NCBI GenBank assembly: GCA_951813045.1
Contig: CATOTF010000002.1
Coordinates: 372,001 to 436,000 of the forward strand
Direction of reading: 5' to 3'
DNA: 64,000 nt
Origin: an uncultured Rhizobiaceae bacterium
GTDB lineage: Bacteria; Pseudomonadota; Alphaproteobacteria; Rhizobiales; Rhizobiaceae
Shown here: positions 18,386-28,600 of the stretch, piece by piece
Layout of the letters: every line of letters begins with the position of its first letter
Position numbering within the stretch: the first letter of the stretch is position 1
Translations under genes and position numbers: made by a program
Notes under the pieces: model-generated
What the model was told of the DNA's origin: nothing
The model's database searches: none
The model's input: the letters and a program-made list of their open reading frames with translations, nothing else

Positions 18386-20212
18386 TTAAGGTTGTTTGGA
18401 ATTTGCCTTGCCTGTATCGGTTCTAAATCCAATTGCGGCGGGCAACGGTACAATGAGTGGTGCATTTGCGGTTCCACCGATAAAAAACGGTAGCGGGCGC
18501 GGTTTCTCGTTGTTGTTTTCAGTTGGAATAACCTTGCCACGCAGCGCTAAACTTTCGCGTACAAGATCGCTGCGACCTGTGATCGGCAATGAGATGTCTT
18601 CACCGATCATCCCGCTATTTCGAACAAAAACCGTGCCGTTTGCGATAAAGAAATTTAACTCAAGCCGGTCGAATGATGTTGATGCTTGCGTAATACGCGC
18701 AACAGAATCTGATCCTGAGCTGCTACTCTTATAGAGTTCTGCAAAGTCCAGCCCGATCAGGTTTCCATCCAGTGAGAGAAGGGAGCCTTCTCCGTTCAGT
18801 CGCGAAATCAGCCCGTCCACATCATCTGCTGATGATTTCACCTTGATAGTAACATCACCATTGCCCTCAAGCGAAAACCCGTTGCCCCGGAAACGCCCGG
18901 TCAACTGGGCAAGATCAATGTCCATTAACGTCAGATCAGACGCGGTTTGAATTGTTCCGTCCTGACTTTTTAATGAGATAGAACCGGCAATCGTGCCATC
19001 TATTGCACTTGCTGAACCGATATCAAAGCTAGCCATTCCATCACGAATTAGCAGTGATGCAGCCAGGTCGTCCAATTGTATTGACCCGCTATTTGCAACT
19101 TTGGCTGAAAGGCGCACATCGGCGACAAAATTTTGGAAGTCGGGAAGCCTCGACGCGTTCTTTTCCCGAGCTGTTGAATCTGAAACAAGAAATGGAACGA
19201 TGTCCGGAAGATCTAAGGAGGTGAATGATAATGTACCGTCTACGTTGCTAACTTCGGATCCATCAAACAAGAATTGTATTCGGCCTCGCCCTTCGTTTTC
19301 GCCAATTTGAATGACAGCTTCGGCGAACTCCAACTCGTTGTCTTTATAACTCGCCTCGCCGGAAATGGATGAACTTTCCATCCCGTTCGCAGCCGTCATG
19401 CGCCAATCCAGCCACTCCGCCAGCCGCCGCGGTGATGTCGAAGACGCTGTAAGCGTGCCGATAGCTTCTTTGAAATGTCCCTGAAGTTCCCCCGAAAAAT
19501 CGAGGGTCAAAGGTTTTGAAGTAAATTTAACGGCAATATTGGTAGGCTTTCCTTGTAAAAGGTCTTTGAAATTATCGGAAAACAAGCTTGTTTTCGTATT
19601 TTCTCCCCGCCATACAGCCGAAATAGTCGCGTTTGCATTTCCGTTGGTATTAGGCCAGTTCAATTCGCCGTTTATTGCGGTAAGTTCTTGCGTCTGGCGT
19701 TTGATGTCATCGTTCAGTTTTAATTTACCATCGATAACCTTCACCGTGCCTAAATCTAGCGATGCGGCGTCAGCGCTGGTGTCGGGATGAAGCGCTGTAC
19801 CTAAAAGGCCGGAATCAGGAAGCCAGTTTTTAGTCCCGCTTCTGTCAACATGAAGATTGAACTGCGGGCGTATCAGCTCCAGCTCTGTTAACTCGGCATC
19901 GCCCCACAGCGCAGCCAATAGTCCCAATCGACCTCGCAACCCCTCCATTACAACCAATGGAGCGCCCTCCTCATCGCGCTGGTCACTAATGATGACATCG
20001 CGATAGGAAACCCCAAGGTATGGTCGAAGCGAGACCGTGCTGCTACCATTGAGAGAAACTGAACGTCCGGTAAGTTCGGATAGTTGGCTGGCAATCCGTT
20101 GCTTGACGTAACTTGTGGAAAGCAGATTGGGAATAGCAACAGCGGCCAGCAATATCAGAATTGCCGCAATGGCAGATATTTTTCCAATTCTGAGCATTTG
20201 CCTGTTCGCCAT
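18386..20212 (-). CDS. AsmA family protein
   Basis: A 608-residue envelope protein with one N-terminal membrane span (residues ~10-30, rich in Ile/Ala/Leu), then a long beta-rich periplasmic domain. The opening segment YVKQRIASQLSELTGRSV is typical of AsmA N-termini, and the C-terminal half carries the AsmA_2-like pattern ending in VPLPAAIGF. AsmA-like proteins are thought to move or organise lipids between membranes. The gene is convergent with the cyclase (27 nt between stops) and divergent from acetoacetyl-CoA synthetase. GGGGA directly abuts the ATG, so a start at codon 6 (MLRIG) is possible. Confidence 0.82.
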   Translation of the reverse strand: MANRQMLRIGKISAIAAILILLAAVAIPNLLSTSYVKQRIASQLSELTGRSVSLNGSSTVSLRPYLGVSYRDVIISDQRDEEGAPLVVMEGLRGRLGLLAALWGDAELTELELIRPQFNLHVDRSGTKNWLPDSGLLGTALHPDTSADAASLDLGTVKVIDGKLKLNDDIKRQTQELTAINGELNWPNTNGNANATISAVWRGENTKTSLFSDNFKDLLQGKPTNIAVKFTSKPLTLDFSGELQGHFKEAIGTLTASSTSPRRLAEWLDWRMTAANGMESSSISGEASYKDNELEFAEAVIQIGENEGRGRIQFLFDGSEVSNVDGTLSFTSLDLPDIVPFLVSDSTAREKNASRLPDFQNFVADVRLSAKVANSGSIQLDDLAASLLIRDGMASFDIGSASAIDGTIAGSISLKSQDGTIQTASDLTLMDIDLAQLTGRFRGNGFSLEGNGDVTIKVKSSADDVDGLISRLNGEGSLLSLDGNLIGLDFAELYKSSSSGSDSVARITQASTSFDRLELNFFIANGTVFVRNSGMIGEDISLPITGRSDLVRESLALRGKVIPTENNNEKPRPLPFFIGGTANAPLIVPLPAAIGFRTDTGKANSKQP

Positions 20213-20310
20213 TCCCCAGGTTTAAGCAATGCGGCGATTGATTCGGCTGCAATTCACCCTTGTTATTACATTGTAGTACCTGATGCTAACTTTGAGAACT
20301 TTATTATGGC

Positions 20311-20334
20311 TGAATTTGGATTTGTCCAAATTCA
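20311..20334. promoter_or_regulatory. 24-nt perfect inverted repeat between asmA-like gene and acetoacetyl-CoA synthetase
   Basis: TGAATTTGGA (20311-20320) and TCCAAATTCA (20325-20334) are exact complements around TTTG. It lies ~100 bp upstream of each divergent gene. It has no T-tract, so an operator is more likely than a terminator. The binding protein is unknown. Confidence 0.6.
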
Positions 20335-20435
20335 ATATCCAATCACAATCAATTTCGTAACAGGGTACGAAAGCGCTTGAATTCGGCGACTTACAGAGTA
20401 TCAACAGTGCGATTATATGCCATTTGGGAAATTAC

Positions 20436-22406
20436 ATGTTGAACTCAGAGTCTTTAAGCAGCACCCCCCTGTGGTCTCCAAGCAAGGAGCGGATTGCTGA
20501 TAGCTGCATGCGGGAATTTGCCGACTATTGTCAGCAACGGGAAGATCAAGAGTTTGGCGACTATGACGCTCTCCACAAATGGTCAGTTGGGCAACCAGAT
20601 GCATTTTGGTCCGCATTGTGGGATTTTAGCGGTGTTATCGGCGTAAAGGGTGAGAGACTGTTGGTTGACGGAGATAAGATGCCAGGCGCTCACTTTTTTC
20701 CTGATGCACAAATCAGTTTTGCTGAAAATATGTTGCGTAACACCGGCGTTGAACCTGCCATCATATTTCGGGGTGAAGATAAGGTCCGTTCATCCATGTC
20801 TTGGGATGAGCTCCATGTGCTGGTTTCCCGCCTGCAGCAGGCATTCGTCGCTAACGGAATAAAATCTGGAGATCGCATTGCCGCGATGGTACCGAATATG
20901 CCGGAAGCCCTCGCCTGTATGATTGCTGCAAACTCGATTGGCGCGATCTGGTCTTCCTGTTCTCCGGACTTCGGAATCCAGGGTGTTTTGGATCGCTTCG
21001 GTCAGATTGAACCTGTCTTGTTTGTTGCCTGTGACGGTTATTGGTACAATGGTAAAAAAATCGATGTTGCGGCAAAACTGGCTGAAATTGTTCCGGAATT
21101 AAGTGCGCGAAAAACTGTCCTGCTCTCCTATCTGGGCGAAGCCGATGAGATCAGTCGGTCTCTTCCAAATACCGTCTCCTTAGATGGTTTCATCGAGGCC
21201 TTCAGTCCAAAGCCTGTAATATTCGAACGACTACCCTTCGAACATCCGCTGTATATTCTGTTTTCATCAGGCACCACCGGCGTGCCCAAATGCATTGTCC
21301 ACGGTCAAGGTGGCGTGTTGCTGCAACACCTAAAAGAGCACAAATTGCATTGCGGCATCCGGCCGGGCGAAAGGGTCTTCTATTTCACTACATGTGGATG
21401 GATGATGTGGAATTGGTTGGTTACCGGGTTAGCTGCCCAGGCTACAGTGATGCTCTACGACGGTTCTCCTTTTTACCCCGATGGCGCTGCCATTTTTGAT
21501 TATGCTGAACAGGAGAAGTTTGATTTCTTTGGTACATCTGCAAAATTCATAGATGCGGTCAGAAATGAAGGACGGCGCCCGTTCGAAACTCACGATTTAT
21601 CGTCGGTTAAAACAATTGCATCCACCGGATCACCCCTGTCCCCTGAAAACTTTTCTTTCGTTTACGATGGAATAAAGAGAGACGTGCATTTAGCTTCTGT
21701 GTCCGGTGGGACGGATATTGTTGCATGTTTCGTAGCAGCCGTTCCCTGGAACCCGGTATACTCCGGCGAGATTCAGGGGGCCGCGCTTGGAATGTCCGCG
21801 CAGGTGTGGAACGACGATGCCGAACCTGTACACGAAGAAAAAGGTGAGCTGGTTTGCACCACTCCTTTCCCTTCAATGCCGTTGGAGTTCTGGAACGACG
21901 AAGACGGTTCAAAATACCGCGGAGCCTATTTCGAGAGGTTCGATAATATTTGGTGTCACGGTGATTTTGCTGAATGGACGGCTAATGGCGGAATGGTTAT
22001 TCACGGACGTTCGGATGCCACATTAAATCCTGGCGGAGTACGTATCGGTACCGCTGAAATTTACAATCAAGTCGAACAAATGCCCGAAATCGAAGAGGCT
22101 TTGTGTATTGGCCAGTCATGGGAACACGACACGCGCGTGGTGTTATTCGTACGGCTTGCCAATGGTGTAAAATTCAATGAAGATTTGATTTTGGCAATCA
22201 AGATGAAGATACGAACTGGTGCGTCACCACGACACGTTCCGGCAAAAATAGTCGAGGTTTCCGATATTCCACGCACAAAAAGCGGTAAAATTACAGAGCT
22301 GGCAGTTCGGGATATTGTTCACGGGCGCAGCGTGAAAAACAAGGAAGCGCTGGCCAATCCGGAGGCGCTGGACCTTTACGCAGACCTCGAAGAGTTGAGG
22401 TCCTGA
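20436..22406 (+). CDS. Acetoacetyl-CoA synthetase
   Basis: A 656-residue adenylate-forming ligase that activates acetoacetate with ATP and CoA, feeding ketone-body or polyhydroxybutyrate carbon into acetyl-CoA. The AMP-binding loop is SSGTTGVPK, followed by a CGWMMWNW segment and the SVSGGTDIV region characteristic of acetoacetyl-CoA synthetases, and the catalytic Lys region TKSGKITELAVRD near the C-terminus. I chose ATG 20436 (GGGAA 6 nt upstream) over an in-frame TTG at 20424. A strong terminator follows. Acetyl-CoA synthetase is less likely because of the length and the SGGTDIVACF motif. The usual symbol would be acsA or aacS. Confidence 0.9.
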   Translation: MLNSESLSSTPLWSPSKERIADSCMREFADYCQQREDQEFGDYDALHKWSVGQPDAFWSALWDFSGVIGVKGERLLVDGDKMPGAHFFPDAQISFAENMLRNTGVEPAIIFRGEDKVRSSMSWDELHVLVSRLQQAFVANGIKSGDRIAAMVPNMPEALACMIAANSIGAIWSSCSPDFGIQGVLDRFGQIEPVLFVACDGYWYNGKKIDVAAKLAEIVPELSARKTVLLSYLGEADEISRSLPNTVSLDGFIEAFSPKPVIFERLPFEHPLYILFSSGTTGVPKCIVHGQGGVLLQHLKEHKLHCGIRPGERVFYFTTCGWMMWNWLVTGLAAQATVMLYDGSPFYPDGAAIFDYAEQEKFDFFGTSAKFIDAVRNEGRRPFETHDLSSVKTIASTGSPLSPENFSFVYDGIKRDVHLASVSGGTDIVACFVAAVPWNPVYSGEIQGAALGMSAQVWNDDAEPVHEEKGELVCTTPFPSMPLEFWNDEDGSKYRGAYFERFDNIWCHGDFAEWTANGGMVIHGRSDATLNPGGVRIGTAEIYNQVEQMPEIEEALCIGQSWEHDTRVVLFVRLANGVKFNEDLILAIKMKIRTGASPRHVPAKIVEVSDIPRTKSGKITELAVRDIVHGRSVKNKEALANPEALDLYADLEELRS

Positions 22407-22640
22407 TCCAAGCACAACGTGTTTAATGGTCATGGTTAAATAAGTATGATTGAAAAATTTACCTTGCTCATCATCAACCCGGGTTACTTAAAGTTTTAAT
22501 CACTTCAGCAAGGCTGGTTTAATATTCGGCGTGCATTGTGCGTATAACAGAAGCGATAGAACGGAAACGTTCAGTCTCTTCCCCACACAAATTTAAGTTT
22601 CTATCCAAACGTCCTGACAGCCAAATTAACTAATTTCTTT

Positions 22641-22670
22641 ACCCGGGCAGAAATGTCCGGGTTTTTTTTT
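22641..22670 (+). terminator. Rho-independent terminator after acetoacetyl-CoA synthetase
   Basis: ACCCGGGCA (22641-22649) pairs with TGTCCGGGT (22654-22662), followed by a run of eight more T. It also faces the end of the convergent fbpB. The preceding 234 bases (22407-22640) hold no gene that I can support. Confidence 0.9.
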
Positions 22671-22687
22671 GGGTTGAAGTTATCGTT

Positions 22688-24352
22688 TCAAACTTTCCGT
22701 GTGAGATGGGTGAGGGCAGCTACTGGAATCAGCCCAACCAGGACGATAATCAATGATGCGGAGGCGGCATCTTCCAGAGCTGCTTGCGATGCCCGGTCAT
22801 ATACAAATGTTGCCAGGGTTTCAAAGTCAAAAGGCCGCAAAAGCAGTGTCGCTGAAAGCTCTTTCATCGTGTCCACAAAGACTAGCAGAAATGCAATCAC
22901 CATAGCCCGCGATAAAATGGGTCTGTGCACCTGCCACGCCATCTGCAAGGGTGTTCGCCCCAATGCTCTTGCCGCCATATCAATATTTGTCGACATTTTT
23001 GAAAACCCGCTTTCGATCATGCCGTAGGCAATCGCTAAAAACCGTATTGTGCAGGCGTAGATAATTATGAAAATTGAGCCGCTTAAAATAAGCCCGGTGG
23101 ATATGTCAAAATTGTTACGCATCATTCCATCGACCCAATTGTCGAAGCCAGCCAGGGGTACAAGCAGGCCAATTGCCAACACCGTGCCGGGAACTGCGTA
23201 ACCCAGGCTGACAAGCTTGCCCAGAGCTCCGATACGATTGGCATTAGCCATCCGCGCATATTGCAGCAGACAATAGGCAATGGCAGTTGCCAATGTTGCG
23301 GTGATTATAGATACCGTTAGACTGTTGAGCAGGGCGTTGAGCATTGCCGGATCACTCAATTGCTCAACTCTGCGCAGCGCAAATTCACTCAACACCCAAA
23401 CGGGGATTCCCAATCCAAACAGAAGAGGGAATACACATGCAGCGCAACATAGTACCTGCTTTGGACCGGATGGAATGATCAGTGCTGGCGGACGGTCACG
23501 GCTAGAGGACGCATAATTCCGATCTCTGCGAACCCGCTTTTCCAGAAATATGAGCCCGGCAACCAGAAACAATGTTAAAAGTGCCAGTTGCACGGCTCCG
23601 GCGAGGCTGCCCCGGTTAAGCCAGGTTTCAAAAACTGCAAATGTTAGGGTTTTTACCCCCAAAATCTCTACAGCTCCGATGTCATTGAGAGTTTCCATCA
23701 ATGCAAGCGCGACACCGGCGGCGAGTGCCGGTCGGGCCATGGGTAACGCAATACGCCAAAACACTTCCCCTGACCGCGCACCTAGTGAACGTGAAGCGTC
23801 GAGAATTGATGCGCCCTGCATGGAAAAAACCAAACGCGTCGCCATAAAAACATAAGGGTATAAGACCAGTGAAAAGATTAATCCGGCACCCCACATGGAG
23901 CGAATATCCGGAAACCAATAGTCGCGGGCGCTGCTAAAGCCGCCAATAGAGCGGACGCTAGATTGTACTGGCCCGGAGAAATCAAAAAATTCCACCTGGG
24001 TATAAGCGGCGATATAGCTGGGAACTGCCAGCGGCAATACCAGCGCCCAACTAAAGAATTTGCGGCCGGGAAAACTGCAAATCGTGGTCAACCACGCCGT
24101 TCCGGCACCTAAAAGTACCGTTCCAAAAGCTACATAAACCAGCAAAAGGGTGGTATCCCCCAAAGACCTGGGCAGGACATTGGAGATCAGGTGAGTCCAA
24201 ACGTCAGCGGTCGCTGAAAGTGAAATCCAGATCAAGGCACTGAATGGTAACGCTGCAAGGCACAATATAAGGCCAAAAACGGCTAAAGGCGCAGTTGGTT
24301 TCCACCAACTGCGCCCCATGTTTTGCCGTGCCATGACTTTGGAATTATGCAT
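22688..24352 (-). CDS. fbpB: Ferric iron ABC transporter permease (FbpB-like, fused double permease)
   Basis: A 554-residue inner-membrane protein with two permease halves of about 270 residues and about 12 spans. Each half has an EAA-type docking loop: DASRSLGARSGEVFWRIALP and MAARALGRTPLQMAWQVHRP. This internal duplication is typical of FbpB/SfuB iron permeases. I chose ATG 24352, which overlaps the fbpA stop by 8 nt and suggests coupling; ATG 24334 is an alternative. No ATPase (fbpC) gene follows, so the pump must borrow an ATPase encoded elsewhere. Confidence 0.87.
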   Translation of the reverse strand: MHNSKVMARQNMGRSWWKPTAPLAVFGLILCLAALPFSALIWISLSATADVWTHLISNVLPRSLGDTTLLLVYVAFGTVLLGAGTAWLTTICSFPGRKFFSWALVLPLAVPSYIAAYTQVEFFDFSGPVQSSVRSIGGFSSARDYWFPDIRSMWGAGLIFSLVLYPYVFMATRLVFSMQGASILDASRSLGARSGEVFWRIALPMARPALAAGVALALMETLNDIGAVEILGVKTLTFAVFETWLNRGSLAGAVQLALLTLFLVAGLIFLEKRVRRDRNYASSSRDRPPALIIPSGPKQVLCCAACVFPLLFGLGIPVWVLSEFALRRVEQLSDPAMLNALLNSLTVSIITATLATAIAYCLLQYARMANANRIGALGKLVSLGYAVPGTVLAIGLLVPLAGFDNWVDGMMRNNFDISTGLILSGSIFIIIYACTIRFLAIAYGMIESGFSKMSTNIDMAARALGRTPLQMAWQVHRPILSRAMVIAFLLVFVDTMKELSATLLLRPFDFETLATFVYDRASQAALEDAASASLIIVLVGLIPVAALTHLTRKV

Positions 24353-25394
24353 CCGGGCCGTCGTTGAAACCAATCCGATCGACCATTTCAGATGCTGCTT
24401 TGCGCAGTTTTGCAATGTTTGACAGGGGAAGATTATCCGGATTCAAAACGCCCCAGGACGTGACCAATGGATCTGCATCGACGCCCGGCATCAATGGATA
24501 TTCGAAATTTGATTTCCCATAAATCTGTTGTGCATCAGCGCTTGACAAATATTCCATCAGTTTGACAGCAGCATCGCGATTGGGGGCATGTTTTGCCATC
24601 ACAACGCCAGACAGGTTCACGTGGGTCCCGCGTCCGTCAGCATTCGGGAAGAGCAAACGAACGGAATTGGCCCATTCTTTTTGTTCAGGTTCTTTGTCAT
24701 TTGTGAGCATTTTTCCCATATAATAGGTATTACCCAGCGCGATATCGCATTCTCCGGCATATATGGCCTTGACCTGTGCACGATCATTGCCAGTTGGTTT
24801 GCGTGCCAGATTATTTTTCAAACCGGCCAACCATTTCTCGGCCTTTTCCGCACCCAGGTGGGAAATCATCGATGCAAATAGACCGATTGAATAAACATGC
24901 TGACCTGAGCGGGTGCAAATTCGCCCTTTCCATTTTGGGTCTGCAAGTTCTTCGTATGAGATACTGTCCTGTTCAACACGATCCTTGGATGCGTAAATTA
25001 TGCGGGCGCGAGTGGTCAGACCAAACCAGTGCCCGTCGGGGTCACGGAACTGGGTGGGGATATTGTTATCAACAGTCTCGTTTGTCAGGGATTGGGTGAT
25101 ACCCAATTTTGCTGCGGCATCGAGACGACCGATATCAACGGTCATCAAGACGTCTGCGGGGGAATTGGCCCCTTCTGATAAAATACGTTGATCCAGACCT
25201 TTGCTGGCAAACAGCACCTTGGTTTGAATGCCAGTTTTAGCGGTAAACCCGTCAAGCAGCGGTTTTAGAAGGCCGGGTTGTCTGTAGGAATAGATATTGA
25301 CGGTATCGGCAGAAAATGCGGGCGCTACTGCCGTGCTGGCAATTGAAACCCCGCACATGAGCGCGAGTAGAGTTCGTTTGGGTAGGTTTGACAT
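24345..25394 (-). CDS. fbpA: Ferric iron-binding periplasmic protein (FbpA-like)
   Basis: A 349-residue periplasmic binding protein with a signal peptide ending near AFS-AD. The mature start TVNIYSYRQPGLLKPLL is that of FbpA/FutA proteins, and the adjacent tyrosines in NTYYMGK match the Tyr pair that binds Fe(III). It delivers iron to the FbpB permease encoded next. ATG 25394 is preceded by GAAGGAAA; the track's longer start five codons upstream is less likely. A 15-bp Irr-like palindrome lies 128 bp upstream, so it should respond to iron or heme status. Confidence 0.9.
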   Translation of the reverse strand: MSNLPKRTLLALMCGVSIASTAVAPAFSADTVNIYSYRQPGLLKPLLDGFTAKTGIQTKVLFASKGLDQRILSEGANSPADVLMTVDIGRLDAAAKLGITQSLTNETVDNNIPTQFRDPDGHWFGLTTRARIIYASKDRVEQDSISYEELADPKWKGRICTRSGQHVYSIGLFASMISHLGAEKAEKWLAGLKNNLARKPTGNDRAQVKAIYAGECDIALGNTYYMGKMLTNDKEPEQKEWANSVRLLFPNADGRGTHVNLSGVVMAKHAPNRDAAVKLMEYLSSADAQQIYGKSNFEYPLMPGVDADPLVTSWGVLNPDNLPLSNIAKLRKAASEMVDRIGFNDGPDA

Positions 25395-25522
25395 ATTGAT
25401 TTCCTTCAACCGTCGGGGGTAAAGGCCCCGTGGAGCGGATTAATTCAGACACGATTGTCCAAGGTTCTGACTAGAAGCGATTTTCAGGATGTGCAACAGA
25501 AATATGTATAAAAAACAATAAC

Positions 25523-25537
25523 TTAGAAATATTCTAA
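25523..25537. promoter_or_regulatory. Irr-type iron control element upstream of fbpA
   Basis: TTAGAA-ATA-TTCTAA is a perfect dyad and matches the core of the rhizobial Irr box (TTTAGAA-N3-TTCTAAA as I recall it). It sits 128 bp before fbpA in an AT-rich stretch. Irr binds such boxes when iron and heme are low, which fits activation of iron uptake. Confidence 0.65.
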
Positions 25538-25627
25538 TTTTAAACTGGAACACTCTTTTTCTGAAAACAGAAAGATATCAACGACTTCGCGTAAAGTTTG
25601 GTAATTTGGGTATATTTCAAGCTTGCG

Positions 25628-28600
25628 TTATCTGTCGGCTAAGACCCGTTGGGTTGGGAAATATATCTCGACGAGTGTCCCTTCGTCTGGTTCGCTTTCT
25701 ATTTCGAAACGCGCCCGGTTCGCTTCAACAATAGCTTTCGTCAACGGTAAGCCGAGGCCGGTGCCTTGGGTATCTGTCTCCGCATTGACCTGTTGAAACG
25801 GCTTCATGGCCTGCGCCAGCTCCAGTTCGCTCATGCCGATACCAGTATCGCGAACCCGAAGCACAACTTCGCCGCTCTGCTCGTACACAGTTGATACGAT
25901 GACTTGTCCACCTGACTTTGTGAATTTGATGCCGTTAGACACCAAGTTTAACACAATCTGGCGAAGGCTTTTAACGTCTGCCACGACCTTTGGCACCATA
26001 GCTGAAAGGCTGGTGCGAATAATGATGCGTTCTTTGTTTGCGTGAGGTTGGGATAGTGCGACTGTTTCAGAGACGATTGTATTCAAGTCACAAGCATCGA
26101 ACTCGAGGTCGATTTTGCCGGCTTCAATTTTGGATATATCGAGCAGGTCATTTATGAGATCGAGAACGTGGTTTCCGGAACGGCTGATATCACGCAGATA
26201 ACCCCGGTAACGTTCATTATCAATTTCGCCAAACCGCTCCTCGATCATCATGTCGGAAAACCCGATAATTGCATTCAGCGGAGTACGAATTTCATGGCTG
26301 ACCTTTGCCAGAAATTCAGACTTTTGGGCATTGGCGTTTTCCGCCTGGCTTTTTGCGCTCAGTAATTCTTCTTCCGCCTTTTTCCAGTGAGTAATGTCAC
26401 GAAGAACTAAACAACATGCATCAGTCTTTTCCAGTTTTCCGATTGTCATGAACAAGGGAATCAGCCCACCTTTTGTCGTTTTTCCAATGACTTCACGGCC
26501 ATCGTTCATCAAACTTGCCACGCCGGTGCCGGAAATGCCTGAAAGATAATCCCGCGCCGAGCGATGGCTTTCCCGTGCTAAAATCAAAGTGAATGAGCGG
26601 TCGAGGATATCAACTGCTTCAACATCAAAAAGGGCTTCAGCGGACCGGTTTATGGCGCGAACGATACCGTCGTCGGACAGAATAACGATACCATCTGTTG
26701 CGGTATCGATAATGCCGCGAAGGTCATCGGCACCGAGGCCACCAAATGCAACATGGGGCCCATCATCGGGGTCCAGTGGAGTTGGTCCGCGTATGGGTAG
26801 AGGTCCTGCATCAGCCTGTGACTTTGGTTCGGGTAGAATTTCAATGTCATCTGGTGTTGACGAATCCAAGGCACCGCTTTGCCCGCCGTCGGCCTCAAAA
26901 TCTTCTTTGTTGTCTGGTTGGGCAGGATGATCATCGTCATCCAAACCATCGTCGTCTTCACCGGCCTGACGTAGAGTCAATAACATCGCCCGCTCACTAT
27001 CCCAGGGAACGCGTTGCAGATGCGCATGATGGTCTAACTGATGCCCGTCGGCGTGGTAAATACGCGCATCATAGTTGGGCTCATCATGTGTTGCCCCGCC
27101 AAACAATGCTTCAATACCGCCCGCATTCGCGAGGTCGGGCAGGCTGGCATAGCCCGTGACATCATAAAAGTCGGAATTTGCAAATAAGAGGTCTTCGTCG
27201 CGATACACCAAAACAGGAATGGGAAGGCGTGCCAGTATTGAAGTGTCGATATTTGCTTCGGCAACTCTATTCGCTGGTTTTGTGGGTTCTTCATCTTCTA
27301 GTTCTGGTGTAACCTCAACTGAGCGGGTTGAACCGGCAAAAGCTGATGGCAGATATTCAGCAATCTCTGATCGAATGGCCTTCTCGTCCGGTGGGCGGTG
27401 CGTTGCCGTCCGTTTCTTCTTTTTCTCGCGATCTTCAGATAATTTTTCGCCAATTTCCTTAAATAATATCCGTTCATCTGAGGAAAGAACGCGTTCATCC
27501 CGGTTATCAGAGTCCGGGCGACGGGCATCCAACTCTACAATTGTACCGCTGTCGCCTTTGTCGCTGCCATCATCATCCACATCTTCTTTCGCGGCAGGGA
27601 GAGGGCCAACAGGGTCAATAGACGTATCCGTATCATCGCTGGGCATGTCATCTGATTGAAGCGCCATTCCCTGTGCATCAGAGTCAATAATGGCATCCGC
27701 GGTGCGTACAATCCCGAATCCATTAAACCCTTCAAACGTACGATCGCGGTCGTATGAGGGAAGACCCGCCATATCGACGGGAACCTGAAGGTCAGTGCCT
27801 TCAACGGGCCAAAGCACCGTTTTTCCCGACCATGTGTCACCTTTTTCAAGGAGTTTTGCGACTTCGCCGCCGTTTTCAAATTGAAAACGGTCCGCCACCT
27901 CAGTCCATGTCAGGTTTTCGATATTTGCGGCATTGGGACCAACAGCTGCCGCAAGCTCCAAAGATACAGAACGGAACTTATGCTCCCCGTCTGTACTCCA
28001 AACAAATCGTATGGGTTTGGTCTCTGTGGTGAAGCGAAAATCCTCATTTTCAGCCTCAGGCAATGGATCAGCAGGTTCTTCCTGCTTAACCTCTTGCTCA
28101 ATTTCCCGGTTCAAAGGGGAATGGGATACTTCTTGGACAAGCCCTGATGCTTCATTATCAATGTTAAACTGTTCTTTGTCGTCAACATCCGCTGCCATAT
28201 TGATACTATCTGCAGCGGGCTCTTCATCCGTTTCCTCTGCTGCCTGTGGTTTATAATACCACCGTTCTGGACCAACACCCGGTTTTAACCGTTTGTTCGA
28301 AAACGCACCCACTACTGGTGAACGGTCAATTTCCTCTATTTGTTCAACCTCTAAAGATGAAAGGTCTTCAACGATTGAACCGGCTGTCTGACTTGTGTTC
28401 GTTTTATTGGCGCTTACTGGCTGCGCAGTATTCACATCAGCTATGATGAGAATATGGGAAGTTGGATTGTCGCTCAGGCGGGCGATACCGGCCGCCAGTG
28501 AACCGCGGCTGGTTTCAAGGGGGCGTTTAACGAGGCGGTCGCTCTCGCTTGCCACATCCCGAACAAGGTTTTGTAAATCCTCTTGCGAAACATCCAACGC

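Noticed and set aside
22653-23855. Plus-strand ORFs opposite fbpB
   Set aside because: They mirror the membrane-protein codons of fbpB and have no supported starts.
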